This document shows positions 45,804-55,764 of a DNA stretch of 64,000 bases, one piece after another. A program made the translations under genes and the position numbers. Position 1 is the stretch's first letter, and every line of letters begins with the position of its first letter. Source of the stretch: Gigantopelta aegis (Eukaryota > Mollusca > Gastropoda > Neomphalida > Peltospiridae); the NCBI RefSeq assembly GCF_016097555.1, contig NC_054712.1, positions 43,957,986-44,021,985 on the forward strand. The letters are read 5' to 3'. The notes beneath the pieces are model-generated. The model had not been told where the DNA came from, ran no database searches, and saw only the letters and a program-made list of their open reading frames with translations.

Positions 45804-47330
45804 TCAATTGGATTTTTTAGTAACTGACACCGACACAGAAGACTTTCTACAGCAGATGCATCTAAACAGCGCCAACACTCCATAGATTACCAGCAAGGCG
45901 AAAGTGAATATTACAAACCAGAGTTCACCCAGTGTGTACTGAAAATAGTTCAGTGTTTTGGTGGGTGGCTTAAGATGTTTGTCCCCATACTTGATCACGT
46001 GTTCTATGGCGCTCGCCCCTCTCTCCGCCCCTGTTTCCGGTCTGTCCCTGAAGAGCTGAGACATTCGCCGCATATTGGAATAAAAAGAAGAGTCGTTCAA
46101 CACGGATTTTAAGGTTTGAACCATTTCCTCTGATGTGGCAGTTAGAATGTCCATAGCTGTCCCGATTCTGTGGTGTTTGACTTTAATAGCTGTTTGGAAG
46201 GCGTCGGCGTTCAAAGGTGTGCATATGATGGGAACAGCATGGTATAAGGATTCGAAAAATCCATTTTTACCACAGTGAGACACAAACAGTCGAATGTTTG
46301 AATGGGCGAGGACGTCATTTTGTGGCAACCAGTCTACAATCCTGATATTACCCTCTTGCGAGTTTCTGTCTAGTTTGAATATCACGTCATAGGACAGTTG
46401 ATTCAAAGCAGATATTAATCGCTGGACGAGCTCAGAAGATTCAAGTTTCAACACACTTCCAAACGAAACGAGAATGACTCCAGTTGTAGAGTTGTCGAGG
46501 TATGTCTTCAGATCATTATGTAGAGGTGCTGGGGGGCGAGCTGTCAACCCCCCTACCTGGACGAAGTTGGGGAAGGTAGCTTTCGGATAATCAGCAATAT
46601 AGTCAGAATTCTCGAGATACAACGACGATTCTCGGATCAGTGTCTCCGGGACAACGTCCGTGAAAGGTTCGCCATATTTAGTGAGGTCAAACGGAGGCTT
46701 AAAGATTTGCAGCATGACAGTTAGAAGAATGTAGTGGAAGCTGTTCAATATTCTTTGTAAAGTCGTCATTTCGTTGGTGTACGATCCAAGTGGATGAGGG
46801 TAGGTGTATGGCTGGAAAACCTCCCCGCTGTCAAAACCGAAAAACCCGCTAGAAACGGACACCGTAGGGACACCCAGGTAATACGGAACAAGATAGTAGC
46901 AGTGGGCGAATGGGAGACCCTCCGTCATTACTACGTCATATCCGGCCTCTTTCAACTGATCTAGTTGATCCCGGTTTGAGAGTTGGCTGTCACAGATACT
47001 GTTAATCACCACGAATATGTCCAGAAGACTTCGAGACATGCTTTTTTCCCTTGTCACTATATTTCGCACTATGGCACTGTGTGTCTCTTTATAAAGAGAC
47101 TTGGTGTGCTCGATCACGTCAAACGTTATACGTTGTATCTTCGAATTTTGTAAACAATATCTTGTATCGAAATCTTCAGGAACGTACGCTGCCACGCTGT
47201 GACCTCTCTTGACCAGCTCGTTGCCAATGGTAGCCATTTCCAGACAGTGACTTGTCACTGGAGAAAACGTCATTAGAATTTTAGCAGTCATCGACACCTG
47301 GATCCCGGCGAAAAATATCAAAATCTGCAT
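45804..47330 (-). CDS. UGT3: UDP-glycosyltransferase, intact
   Basis: The 508-aa length is typical for animal UGTs, which transfer a sugar from a UDP-sugar to small lipophilic acceptors in the ER membrane. A hydrophobic signal peptide (residues 1-16) is followed by SPVTSHCLEM with the expected catalytic His28. The N-terminal half binds the acceptor. [10 protein letters not shown] opens the donor half, and the signature runs from WLPQNDVLAH (334) through [14 protein letters not shown] to PLNADAF (372-378). It departs from the family pattern at its end, where Asp-Gln is Asp-Ala (376-377). One membrane span (about 470-493) precedes a cytosolic tail ending KKSN, a dilysine-type ER retrieval signal. 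The ATG was chosen because it starts the signal peptide. A splice acceptor (cctatttcag, AG at 47343-47342) precedes it, so the whole coding region is one exon. An out-of-frame ATG lies 10 nt upstream. Substrate unknown. Confidence 0.95.
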   Translation of the reverse strand: MQILIFFAGIQVSMTAKILMTFSPVTSHCLEMATIGNELVKRGHSVAAYVPEDFDTRYCLQNSKIQRITFDVIEHTKSLYKETHSAIVRNIVTREKSMSRSLLDIFVVINSICDSQLSNRDQLDQLKEAGYDVVMTEGLPFAHCYYLVPYYLGVPTVSVSSGFFGFDSGEVFQPYTYPHPLGSYTNEMTTLQRILNSFHYILLTVMLQIFKPPFDLTKYGEPFTDVVPETLIRESSLYLENSDYIADYPKATFPNFVQVGGLTARPPAPLHNDLKTYLDNSTTGVILVSFGSVLKLESSELVQRLISALNQLSYDVIFKLDRNSQEGNIRIVDWLPQNDVLAHSNIRLFVSHCGKNGFFESLYHAVPIICTPLNADAFQTAIKVKHHRIGTAMDILTATSEEMVQTLKSVLNDSSFYSNMRRMSQLFRDRPETGAERGASAIEHVIKYGDKHLKPPTKTLNYFQYTLGELWFVIFTFALLVIYGVLALFRCICCRKSSVSVSVTKKSN

Positions 47331-47512
47331 TGTGTTTCATTCTGAAATAGGAACGGAACAAATTATATTTAATATACCCGCATTAGTTTTATTTCTTGTG
47401 GTGATGGGATCACAACATAATCGTGAAACTTTGCAAAACGATTTTTTATCAAATGTACCCAACATGACCCCGGCCCCCAACTATATTATTGGGGGTTAGA
47501 ATTCAACTTACT

Positions 47513-47541
47513 TATATATATATATATATATAATATATATA

Positions 47542-47625
<84 letters not shown>
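47513..47625. repeat. (TA)n microsatellite
   Basis: About 110 bp TA with few interruptions. Confidence 0.9.
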
Positions 47626-47628
<3 letters not shown>

Positions 47629-47884
47629 GGAAAGAAGCTGAAGTTTGTTTCTAAACAAGGATTCCGATGATGTGTCTCATTACAAACAGTCCACGGCTTG
47701 CTTGTGATTAGCCATTCCGTAATGTAGCTTTTAAGTTATATCAAAGTTTGTTTTTTTTTCATCAAAATTAGTAAGAATGGCATTTTTTTTTTAAACAGGA
47801 ATAGGGATATCGCATGTGCATTACTTTTTTCAGGAATCGACAGTTAACGTGTATTATCCATGACCTGTGTACAAACACAACTAC

Positions 47885-48050
47885 GCAAAGAGGGTTCCTG
47901 GCTCAAATAAACTAAAATTGGCCACAGCGGTCCCTCATGTCGATGTGACCGTGTATCATTCAACACAGCCTTATCTGGCTTTAGGCTTTAGAATTACTAT
48001 AATACTATACAGCTCCAGCAGTCAGGTGACCCTCTTATGACCTCAAGATA
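47885..48050 (-). promoter_or_regulatory. Second UGT-type promoter module in unit B
   Basis: Carries a perfect direct repeat of nuclear-receptor-type half-sites on minus, AGGTCA-taaga-GGGTCA (48043-48027), next to a TATA-like gctgtatagtattatag. No conserved splice donor. Confidence 0.5.
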
Positions 48051-48192
48051 TGAATGATCGGTACTGCTGCTAATGAAACGGGTTTCCTTTCTAAGGATAT
48101 ATAATGTTCCTGACAGGAGATACGACACGAGGCAACTGGTTATATAGACAGCCATTTTTCTAGACTTTTTTTCTTCTTTTTTTTTTTTTTAA

Positions 48193-48584
48193 TTAAAGGA
48201 ACATACTCTAGTTTTTAAACACTAAGACATTTTGTACTATTAGAGTCCTTTTTTTTTTCTTTTTTTTTTGATAACTGAAATCATACTTTACTTAGATCTT
48301 ATTGTTTAGAGTATCCATTTCCGTACTTTCGAAGCGTTTATGGTCATCCTGGTGTTTTTAATGTCACAAAAAGCATTTCTTATATTTTTGAAAACGCACG
48401 TGCGTCTGAGAAGTAACAGTTATGGAGTCGAGTTTTAGTCTGTTTTAGATGGTATTTCAACATTTCAAAGTCACAGACTCATGTTTCACTCAGTTGTAAC
48501 TTTATCCAAATGTGTTACCGGTTTGTAAACTAACTAAACTTAGTGTTAATTTTCACGGGTTGAAACTAGGGTATGTCCCTTTAA
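48193..48584. mobile_element. TTAA-flanked MITE (family 2), unit B only
   Basis: 392 bp. It starts TTAAAGGAACATACTCTAGT and ends ACTAGGGTATGTCCCTTTAA. Unit A has no insert at the matching site (about 37835). The ends resemble family 1 only in TTAAAGGGACAT. Confidence 0.85.
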
Positions 48585-48845
48585 TACTAGACTAAATAGT
48601 ACAAGGCGAGTACACAAAAACTCGGACAACTGATAATAAAACATGCGTATCGACAACACTACAGACTATGTGTCAAAAATTGCCAAAATGTTTGACATCC
48701 ATAAGCCGATTATATTAATATATTAATGTTGTTTGGTGGTGCCGTTAAACAAAACCCACTTTAACTTTGAATAAGACGTTATCCTTAAGCTAGCGCTATA
48801 TAACAGTACACATAACAGAAAAACAACTACCTGCAAGAAACTTAC

Positions 48846-49020
48846 CAGTGCAGCCGAATGTCGGTGTGCAAAGAGGGTATCCAGGACAAATGAACTATGC
48901 TCGGTATCTGTTTTTCGTGAGGTCGATGTTTCGCTTTGTTATGAATGACTTTAGAATTCCATATTAGTACTATACGGGTACAGCTTCAGTCGGGTGACCC
49001 TCGCATGACCTCGACAGATG
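48846..49020 (-). promoter_or_regulatory. UGT3 promoter and noncoding first exon
   Basis: The exon ends ...ggctgcactg before GTAAGTTTCTTGC (GT at 48845-48844). The TATA-like cgtatagtactaatatgg is near 48960-48977. AGGTCA-tgcga-GGGTCA (49011-48995 on minus) is a perfect direct repeat with 5-nt spacing. The arrangement matches unit A. Confidence 0.6.
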
Positions 49021-49132
49021 AATGGTCTGCGTCGTTAAAGCAGCATGCTCGCCTTACTCCCGTTATACCATCTCATACCTATGCAAAATGCAAACTCAAC
49101 TACAGTTTTAATAAACTCAAAGGCAAAAGTTG

Positions 49133-49232
49133 TGGTGCACTGGCTGGACCGAGAAATAGGCCAAATGGGCCAACTGACGGGAATCGATACCAATCCGATC
49201 GCGCATCAGTCGAGCGCTTTACCGCTGGGCTA
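49133..49232 (-). repeat. SINE head fragment
   Basis: gttgtggtgcactggctgga to gctttaccgctgggctacgt. It is the remnant of the SINE pair seen in unit A. Confidence 0.7.
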
Positions 49233-49369
49233 CGTCCCGCCTCAGTACTGTACAACTCTGGATGACACAGCAGTTTCACCATGACCTCAATGGTTACATC
49301 ACTTGACACGTTATGTAGGTCTATATACGATACAACGGATGTAAAAACACCTCCATTCAAAACACGCTG

Positions 49370-49490
49370 GCCTCTGCGGTGTAGTGGGTAAGGCTTTGAA
49401 CTTAAGGCTGATAAATACTGGGTTCGCATATCGGTACTGGCTCCCACCAAGATCGACTTTTAACGACCCAATGGGTAGGTGTACCGTCAT
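49370..49490 (+). repeat. SINE subfamily 4 head
   Basis: tgtagtgggtaaggc (A box) and gggttcgcatatc (B box). Confidence 0.55.
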
Positions 49491-49507
49491 TGCCCGACGT
49501 TTCTTCA

Positions 49508-49532
49508 GGGCCGTATCCGGATCAAAATTCTA

Positions 49533-49573
<41 letters not shown>
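49508..49573. repeat. MITE end with a 41-base poly-G run
   Basis: cagggccgtatccgg is followed by 41 consecutive G (49533-49573). It is the twin of 39966-40132, with the right end lost. Confidence 0.8.
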
Positions 49574-49576
<3 letters not shown>

Positions 49577-49856
49577 CACTTTTTATAAATAAATGTAGCA
49601 CTATAAAAATTAAACCCTGAGAATGCAATTTTTCATTATTTTTAATGAAGACTTTTTCTTTTCTGTTTTGCTACACCGGACTATAGTAGTGGTGCAGTGG
49701 CATACGGGGATTACAGCTCAAAAGGGTAAGCAGCTGTTTAAGAATGTCTACAAGTATGTTCTGTAATACTGCTGTTAGTGATTTAGCACATCCATATAGA
49801 CTACTCTCATAATCCAGACTTGATTTTTCATTTTTCATTTCAACTTATTTTTTTGC

Positions 49857-50103
49857 GTATATCCAATTAACGTTCAAGCACGCTGTCCTGGGCACACATC
49901 TCAGCTATCTGATCTGTCTGTTAAGGACAGTTAGTTCGTTGTTAGTGGTTAGAGGTTAGTGAGAAAGAAGAGGGTGTAGTGGTACACCTACCAATTGAGT
50001 CGTTAAAACACGCTATGGGTGGGAGCCGGTACCGGGCTGCGAAGAACCCAGTACCAACCAACCTTATGCGCGATGGCTTAACCACGACACCACCGAGGCC
50101 GGT
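49857..50103 (-). repeat. SINE subfamily 4
   Basis: Twin of 40684-40895, slightly longer. Confidence 0.6.
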
Positions 50104-50222
50104 GTTAGTGACTTAACTAAGCACTCTGGAAACCAACTCAACTGGAATCCCCGTTGCCATACCGAATACCTAATTCCTAATTCTATGATGAATCGCTCCT
50201 TTTCCACGAACATTGGATACTA

Positions 50223-51291
50223 AAGTACTGTCGGAAATAAAATGAAAATGATTTTTTTACATATTAAACAGACAAGTAAATATTTTGTAAAAATATATTT
50301 AATGATAGTCTACCTAATTTAGCATTTACTTGTTTTGGCTCTCATTAATGTACAAGGTGGTGTTTACTTTTGAAATTAAAATAATGATGTCCGTAAACAG
50401 GTGATTTGTGCAGTTTATTGGAACAGACTATAACCAATTTCGGTCAACATGTGTCAATTTCATTTTTGTTACAATATGTGAGGGACTGTTTTTGATGACG
50501 GGTTACCCCTATCCCTCTCCAAAGCAAAATATTTGTAAACATTTATAAATAATTGTTTAGCAAAACTGTGAAGAACCATTCAGAGTTTGTGATCTATTAC
50601 ATTGGTATTAAAGGTGCTATCTCAAAGTTGCATAATGACAGCTATTGCAAATCATGTTTTTATTAAATTTTGCTTTAACATTTAAAGACTACACCTTTAA
50701 CTACATGCCCATAAATGATTATAGGAAATAATTTTATATACTAGTAGAAAATACATTTTTATTGAAGAATCTTTATCACAAACAGAAAGAAATGTTTTAT
50801 TTAACGACGCACACAACACATTTTATTTACGGTTATACTTTATCACAAACAGATGCTAACATATAACTTCTAATTTTGCACTTTTAAGTGGTTGCACGAT
50901 TGTGTAAATTTATAATGTACTTACATGTATATTGAATTTACATGCATATTTACTAAATATGCTAGTCATAATTAATAATTTATGCTGCAATTCAAAATAA
51001 TCAGTTAACTTGCAGTTTTAAATTAAACGTTTGTTTAAGGTAATGAAATTGACACATATCATCAAAATGTGTTATAGTCTGTTCCAATAAAGGTCACAAA
51101 TCTGTTTACTGACATCGTTATTTCAGTTTCAAGAGTAAACACCACCTTGTACATCAACGAGAGCCCAAACAAGTAAATGCTAAATTAGGTAGAGTATCAT
51201 TAAATAGCTATTTACAAAATATTTACTTGTCAGTTTAATATGAAAGAAATAATTGACGAAAATAATTTTTATTCTATTTCCGACACTACTA
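50223..51291. mobile_element. Long-TIR MITE inserted at TA, unit B only
   Basis: The outer ends aagtactgtcggaaataa and, reversed, tagtagtgtcggaaatag begin inverted arms of about 300 bp. TA flanks at 50221-50222 and 51292-51293. Unit A reads gaatactagttg at the same place, the empty site. TA targeting suggests Tc1/mariner mobilisation. It has no transposase. Confidence 0.8.
50783..50836 (-). repeat. Very short 5'-truncated SINE with target-site duplication
   Basis: Only about 54 bp of SINE tail (aaatgttttatttaacgacg to ttatttacggttata) flanked by ctttatcacaaacag on both sides (about 50768-50782 and 50837-50851). Confidence 0.8.
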
Positions 51292-51304
51292 TAGTTGTTG
51301 TCAA

Positions 51305-51632
51305 GGGGCGAGACGTAGCCCAGTGGTACAGCGCTCGCTCGATGCGCGGTCGGTGTTGGATTGATCCCCGTCGGTGGGCCCATCGGGCTATTTCTCGTTC
51401 CAGCCAGTGCACCATTTACGACTGGTATATCAAAGTCCGTGGTATGTACTATCCTGTCTGTGGGATGGTGCATATAAAAGATCCCTTGCTGCTAATCGAA
51501 AAGAGTAGCCCATCAAGTGGCGACAGTGGATTTCCTCTCTCAATATCTGTGTGGTCCTAAACCATGTCTGACGCCATATAACCGTAAATTCTGTGTGTTG
51601 AGTGCGTCATTAAATAAAAACTTTCTTTTTTG
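51305..51632 (+). repeat. SINE subfamily 1, complete, unit B only
   Basis: The head agacgtagcccagtggtaca, the body and the tail gttgagtgcgtcattaaat are present. Flanked by tagttgttgtcaa (51292-51304, 51633-51645), a single copy in unit A (about 41011). Confidence 0.9.
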
Positions 51633-51919
51633 TAGTTGTTGTCAATAATAAACAAACAAAAATAGCCTCACCCATTTCGTATGGGCGTACATATTTACTG
51701 TGGATTTCTTATCATTGTAGAATGACAGAGCATGCCAGCCATGACCTAAGTAACGGGTGGGGACAGGGTCGTATTATCCTTAAGACTGACTAGGCTGAAG
51801 CCTAGGGCCCCACAGCGACTAGGAGCTCATCGATTTGTTTCACGAAAATGTTCCGAAATAAGGTAATCACGGAAACAAATCGTTTGACATGATAAATGAC
51901 CGGTGTCGTCTGAGATGAC

Positions 51920-52126
51920 ATATAGTCTTAGAGAGGAAAGCATTTTAGTTGCAAGGCATCTTTTGTATGCATCATCCGACATACAGGATAGCACATACCA
52001 CGGCCTTTGATAAACCAGTATTGGTATACTAGCTGGAACGACAAATAGCCCAATAATCCCATCGATAGGGATCGATACTACACCGACTGCGCATCGGGCG
52101 AGCACTTTACCACAGAGCTATTTTCG
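51920..52126 (-). repeat. SINE subfamily 1, 5'-worn
   Basis: Twin of 41300-41504. Confidence 0.75.
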
Positions 52127-52236
52127 CCCCGTTAATAGTTAAAGACATTTTGCGACAACTGTTGGCAGCGATTACACACTTGTATAGTAACACTATATTT
52201 TGTGCTTGTATTTTACATTAGTAGGAGATGGGGGGT

Positions 52237-52478
52237 GCGTGGGCAGTATTTAGCTCAGTCGGTTGAGTGCTCGCCTGAGGTGCTTGCCTCGCAGGATCGA
52301 ACCACCTCGGTGGATCCATTCAACAGATTCGTTTTTTCTCTCGTTCCAACCAGTGCGCGGCAACTGGTCAAAGGTATGTGCTTTCCTGTCTGTGGGAAAG
52401 TGCATATAAAAGATTCTTTGCTGTATCAGGAAACATTTAGCGGGTTTCATTTGATGACTACGAGTCATAATTACCAGA
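52237..52478 (+). repeat. SINE subfamily 2, tail lost
   Basis: Twin of 41640-41930. It stops at ccagatg, where the inverted first-exon module resumes. Confidence 0.7.
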
Positions 52479-52640
52479 TGTAATTCGAAATCCTAAAGTC
52501 ATTGATGACGAAGCAAAACAGATGAGGCTCTGGTTGATAAACGGTCACATGGACCTCAGAGAAAGCCGTGACAGATGTTAGTTTAATTGAGGTGGATAGC
52601 CCTTTTTTACTCCGACCACACTGGTACGTTTCTGGCACGT
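52479..52640 (+). repeat. Inverted first-exon module, unit B (promoter part lost)
   Basis: taattcgaaatcctaaagtc to cactggtacgtttctggcac, twin of 42040-42205. The TATA and half-site part is deleted. Confidence 0.6.
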
Positions 52641-52855
52641 AGTTGGGTTTGTATACATGTAATGGAATGGTTAACTGTTGATTCTTTAAACATAACACAC
52701 ATGCGATGTCCCTATATTTAAGACACCGTTTAAGTATTTCACAAATGCATACTATATTGAACAATAATATTTCATAGCCGTCTGAAGACACCAACAAATT
52801 GAGAGATCGGTTGTGTAATATTTTAAAACAATATTTATAAACGTAAAGTGTCCAT

Positions 52856-52936
52856 TGGCACGATTCGAACCTACTACACTGATTCGCATGACATATGGCA
52901 GCACGCGACCTTAACCATTCGGCGAACTAGATGGGG
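52856..52936 (-). other. tRNA-like sequence, twin of 42418-42500
   Basis: Same boxes as in unit A with small changes. Confidence 0.4.
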
Positions 52937-53019
52937 GAACAATGCATAGTCTTCATATTTGGAGGCCGGTGCCGGTGGGGACATACCTTGTATAACAACT
53001 GGTACAAATTTGTTATTAA

Positions 53020-53415
53020 AAAAAGAGTAAAGTTTGTTTTATTTAACGACGCCACTAGAGCACATTGATTTTTTTATCTTATCATCGGCTATTGGACGTC
53101 AAACATATGGTCATTCTGACATTGTTTTTTTAGAGGAGACCCGCTGTCGCCACATAGGCTACTCTTTTACAGCAAGGGATCTTTTATTTGAGCTTCCCGT
53201 AGGCAGGATAGCACAAACCATGGCCTTTGTTGAACCAGTTATGGATCACTAGTTGGTGCAAGTGGTTTACACCTATCCATTGAGTCTTGCGGAGCACTCA
53301 CTTGGGGTTTGGAGTCGGTATTTGGATTAAAAATCCCATGCCTCGACTGGGATCCGAACCCAATACCTATCAGCCTGTAGACCTATGGCCTAACCACGAC
53401 GCCACCGAGGCTGGC
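53020..53415 (-). repeat. SINE subfamily 3/2 chimera, twin of 42602-43010
   Basis: Left flank aaatttgttattaa at 53006-53019. The right flank is shortened. Confidence 0.85.
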
Positions 53416-53544
53416 AAATTTGTTAAGTTCATTGCCTCAGCTATTTAGTTTTTCCTTAAAAAACAAAACAAAAACAACAAAAAACTAAACAAAACAACAA
53501 CACCACCACCATTTAGATTTAATATCCATATATGCTCATATAGC

Positions 53545-53640
53545 GGGAACATATAGCGGGTTTCTTCTCTAAGACTATATGTCGAAATTACCGAATGTTT
53601 GATATCCAATGTCATCTAGTGCAGTCGTTAAACAACATAA
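53545..53640 (+). repeat. SINE subfamily 2 tail fragment
   Basis: Twin of 43130-43235. Confidence 0.65.
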
Positions 53641-53778
53641 ACTTTAAACGTTTCGAAGCATTTTAATTACGGTTATCTGGTCTCAACGGAACTGTCATCA
53701 TATTTTCAAAATTTCACTGTGGCTCTACCTTGTGCAGATACACGATTTTCAAAAAGCTAATTATTCCATCGTTGAGAT

Positions 53779-55295
53779 TCAGTTAGATTTTTTGTCAGAC
53801 GACACCGACTCAGAAGCCTTGTTACAGAAGATGCATTTAAACAGTGCCACCACGCCATAGATTAGCAGAGACAGGAAACTGAAAATCACAAACCAGAGTT
53901 CACCCAGTGTGTACTGAAAATAGTTCAGTCTGTTGGTGGGCGGTTTAAGATGTTTGTCCCCATATTTGACCACGTGCTCTATGGCGCTCGCTCCTCTCTC
54001 CGCCCCTGTTTCCGGTCTGTCCCTGAAGAGCTGAGACATCCGTCGCATATTGGAATAAATGGATGAGTCGTTCAACACAGATTTTAAGGTTTGAACCATT
54101 TCCTCTGTAGTGGACGTTAGAATGTCCATAGTTGTCCCGATTCTGTGATGTTTGGCTTTAATTGCCGTTTGAAAGGCGTCGGCGTTCAAAGGTGTGCATA
54201 TGATGGGAACAGAATGGTATAAGGATTCGAAAAATCCATTTTTACCACAGTGAGACACAAACAGTCGAATGTTTGGATGTGCAAGCACGTCGTTTTGTGG
54301 CAACCAGTCTAGAATCTTCACATTGCCCTCTTGCGAGTTTCTGTTTGATTTTAAAATAACGTCATATGGAAGTTGATTCAGAGCAAAGACTAATCGTTTG
54401 ATGGGCTCCGCAGATTCAAGTTTCAGTATACTTCCAAACGACACCAGAATCACACCAGTCTTCGAGTTGTCTAGGTAGGTCTTCAGGTCCTTTGGTAAAG
54501 ATGATGGGAGACGTGCTGTCAACCCACCTACCTGGACGAAGTTGGGGAAGGTAGCTTTCGGGTAATCAGCAATGTAATCAGAATTCTCGAGATACAACGA
54601 CGATGCTCGCATCAGCGTCTCCGTGACAACGTCCGTGAAAGGTTCGCCATATTTAGAAACATCAAACGGACGTTTAAATATATTTATGAAGTAGGTTAGT
54701 ATAATGTGGTGTAAGCTGTTAAGTTTTCTCTGTAAAGCCGTCATTTCATTGGTGTAAGAGCCAATTGGATGTGGGTAGGTGTACGGCTGAAACACCTCTC
54801 CACTGTCAAAACCAAGAAAACCACTTGCAACAGACACAGTGGGAACGTCTAAGTAGAACGCAAGAAGGTAGTAGCACTGGCCGAATGGGACGCCCTCCGT
54901 CATTACAATGTCATACCCGGTCTGTTTTAGCAGGTCTAGTTGATTTCGGTTCAACAGCTGGCTATCACAGAGACGGTGGATGGCCTCGAATATGTCCAGA
55001 AGCACCCTAGCGATATGTTTCTCCCTCGTGATTGCATTCCTCTCCATGAGTCTCATTGCTGATTGATAAACTCCTTTGTTGTTCTCACTGACATCATAGG
55101 TTACAAGTTGTATCTTCGAATTCTCAAAACAGTATCTTGTGTCGAAGAAATTTGGAACATACGCTGACACGCTGTGACCTCTCTTGACCAGTTCGTTGCC
55201 AATGGCAGCCATTTCCAGACAGTGACTTGTCATCGGTGAACATTTTGGCAGTTAGCGTCATCTGGATAACTGCGAATAGTATCAAAATCTGCATT
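53779..55295 (-). pseudogene. UGT4: UDP-glycosyltransferase with an N-terminal frameshift
   Basis: The main open frame (55233-53779, 484 codons) begins at MTSHCLEMAAIGNELV. It covers the acceptor half, [39 protein letters not shown], the membrane span and a tail ending DKKSN with a dilysine-type ER signal. The signal peptide MQILILFAVIQMTLTAK is present just upstream (ATG at 55295) but in another frame. Compared with UGT3, 11 nt are missing between it and the TSHCLEM segment. An acceptor (cctatttcag) still precedes the ATG. Use of the internal Met would give a protein without a signal peptide, so I call it a recent pseudogene. A sequencing error is the main alternative. Its sequence is the most divergent of the four. 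Confidence 0.85.
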
Positions 55296-55404
55296 TTGTT
55301 TGATGCTGAAATAGGAAGAGGCAATGTATTAATTTTAATGTTCTTACCTTTCGATCAGTAAGGTTCAAGTACGGTGTCGTAGGCATTCAATTCAATACAT
55401 TTTC

Positions 55405-55595
55405 TCCGAGACGTAGCCCCGTGGTAAAATGCTGGTCTAATGCAAGATCGCTTTTGGATCGATTCTCGTCGGTGGGCCCATTTGGACTATTTCTCATTCT
55501 AGCCCCAGCGCCACGACTGATATATAAAATGTCATGGTATGTGCTATCCAATCATATCCGTGTATATATAGTGCGTGCGTGCGTGCCTGCGTGTG

Positions 55596-55641
<46 letters not shown>

Positions 55642-55762
55642 AACATGTTATATGTCTCTATTTTGTTTTTCTTGTATGTTTACCTACCTGCTTTGCTGAA
55701 TTCTTCTTATTTTCTTATATAAACTAGTGATGTCGTTAAACAAAACACACTTTAACTTTATA
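55405..55762 (+). repeat. SINE subfamily 2 split by a (TG)n repeat
   Basis: The head (gagacgtagccccgtggtaa) and body to 55550, then (TG)n at 55575-55640, then a tail (actagtgatgtcgttaaaca) at 55725-55745. Confidence 0.65.
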
Positions 55763-55764
55763 TA

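Larger units (their letters stand above)
47342..48845 (-). other. UGT3 intron 1 (predicted)
   Basis: Bounded by the donor GTAAGT (48845) and the acceptor TTTCAG (47342), 1.5 kb. It contains (TA)n (47513-47625), a promoter-like module (47885-48050) and a TTAA MITE. Confidence 0.6.
43354..53760. repeat. Tandem segmental duplication, unit B
   Basis: Begins inside a SINE at the junction with the UGT 3'-flank sequence of unit A (43300-43353). It carries UGT3 and ends at the 3' flank of UGT4. Insertions found only here are a SINE (44866), a TTAA MITE (48193), a long-TIR MITE (50223) and a SINE (51305). Confidence 0.9.

Noticed and set aside
54765-55010. Plus-strand ORF opposite UGT4
   Set aside because: Antisense shadow of a conserved coding exon.
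55307-55350. GTAAG donor 40 bp upstream of the UGT4 acceptor as a real intron
   Set aside because: The intron would be too short, and the exon words of the other copies are missing.
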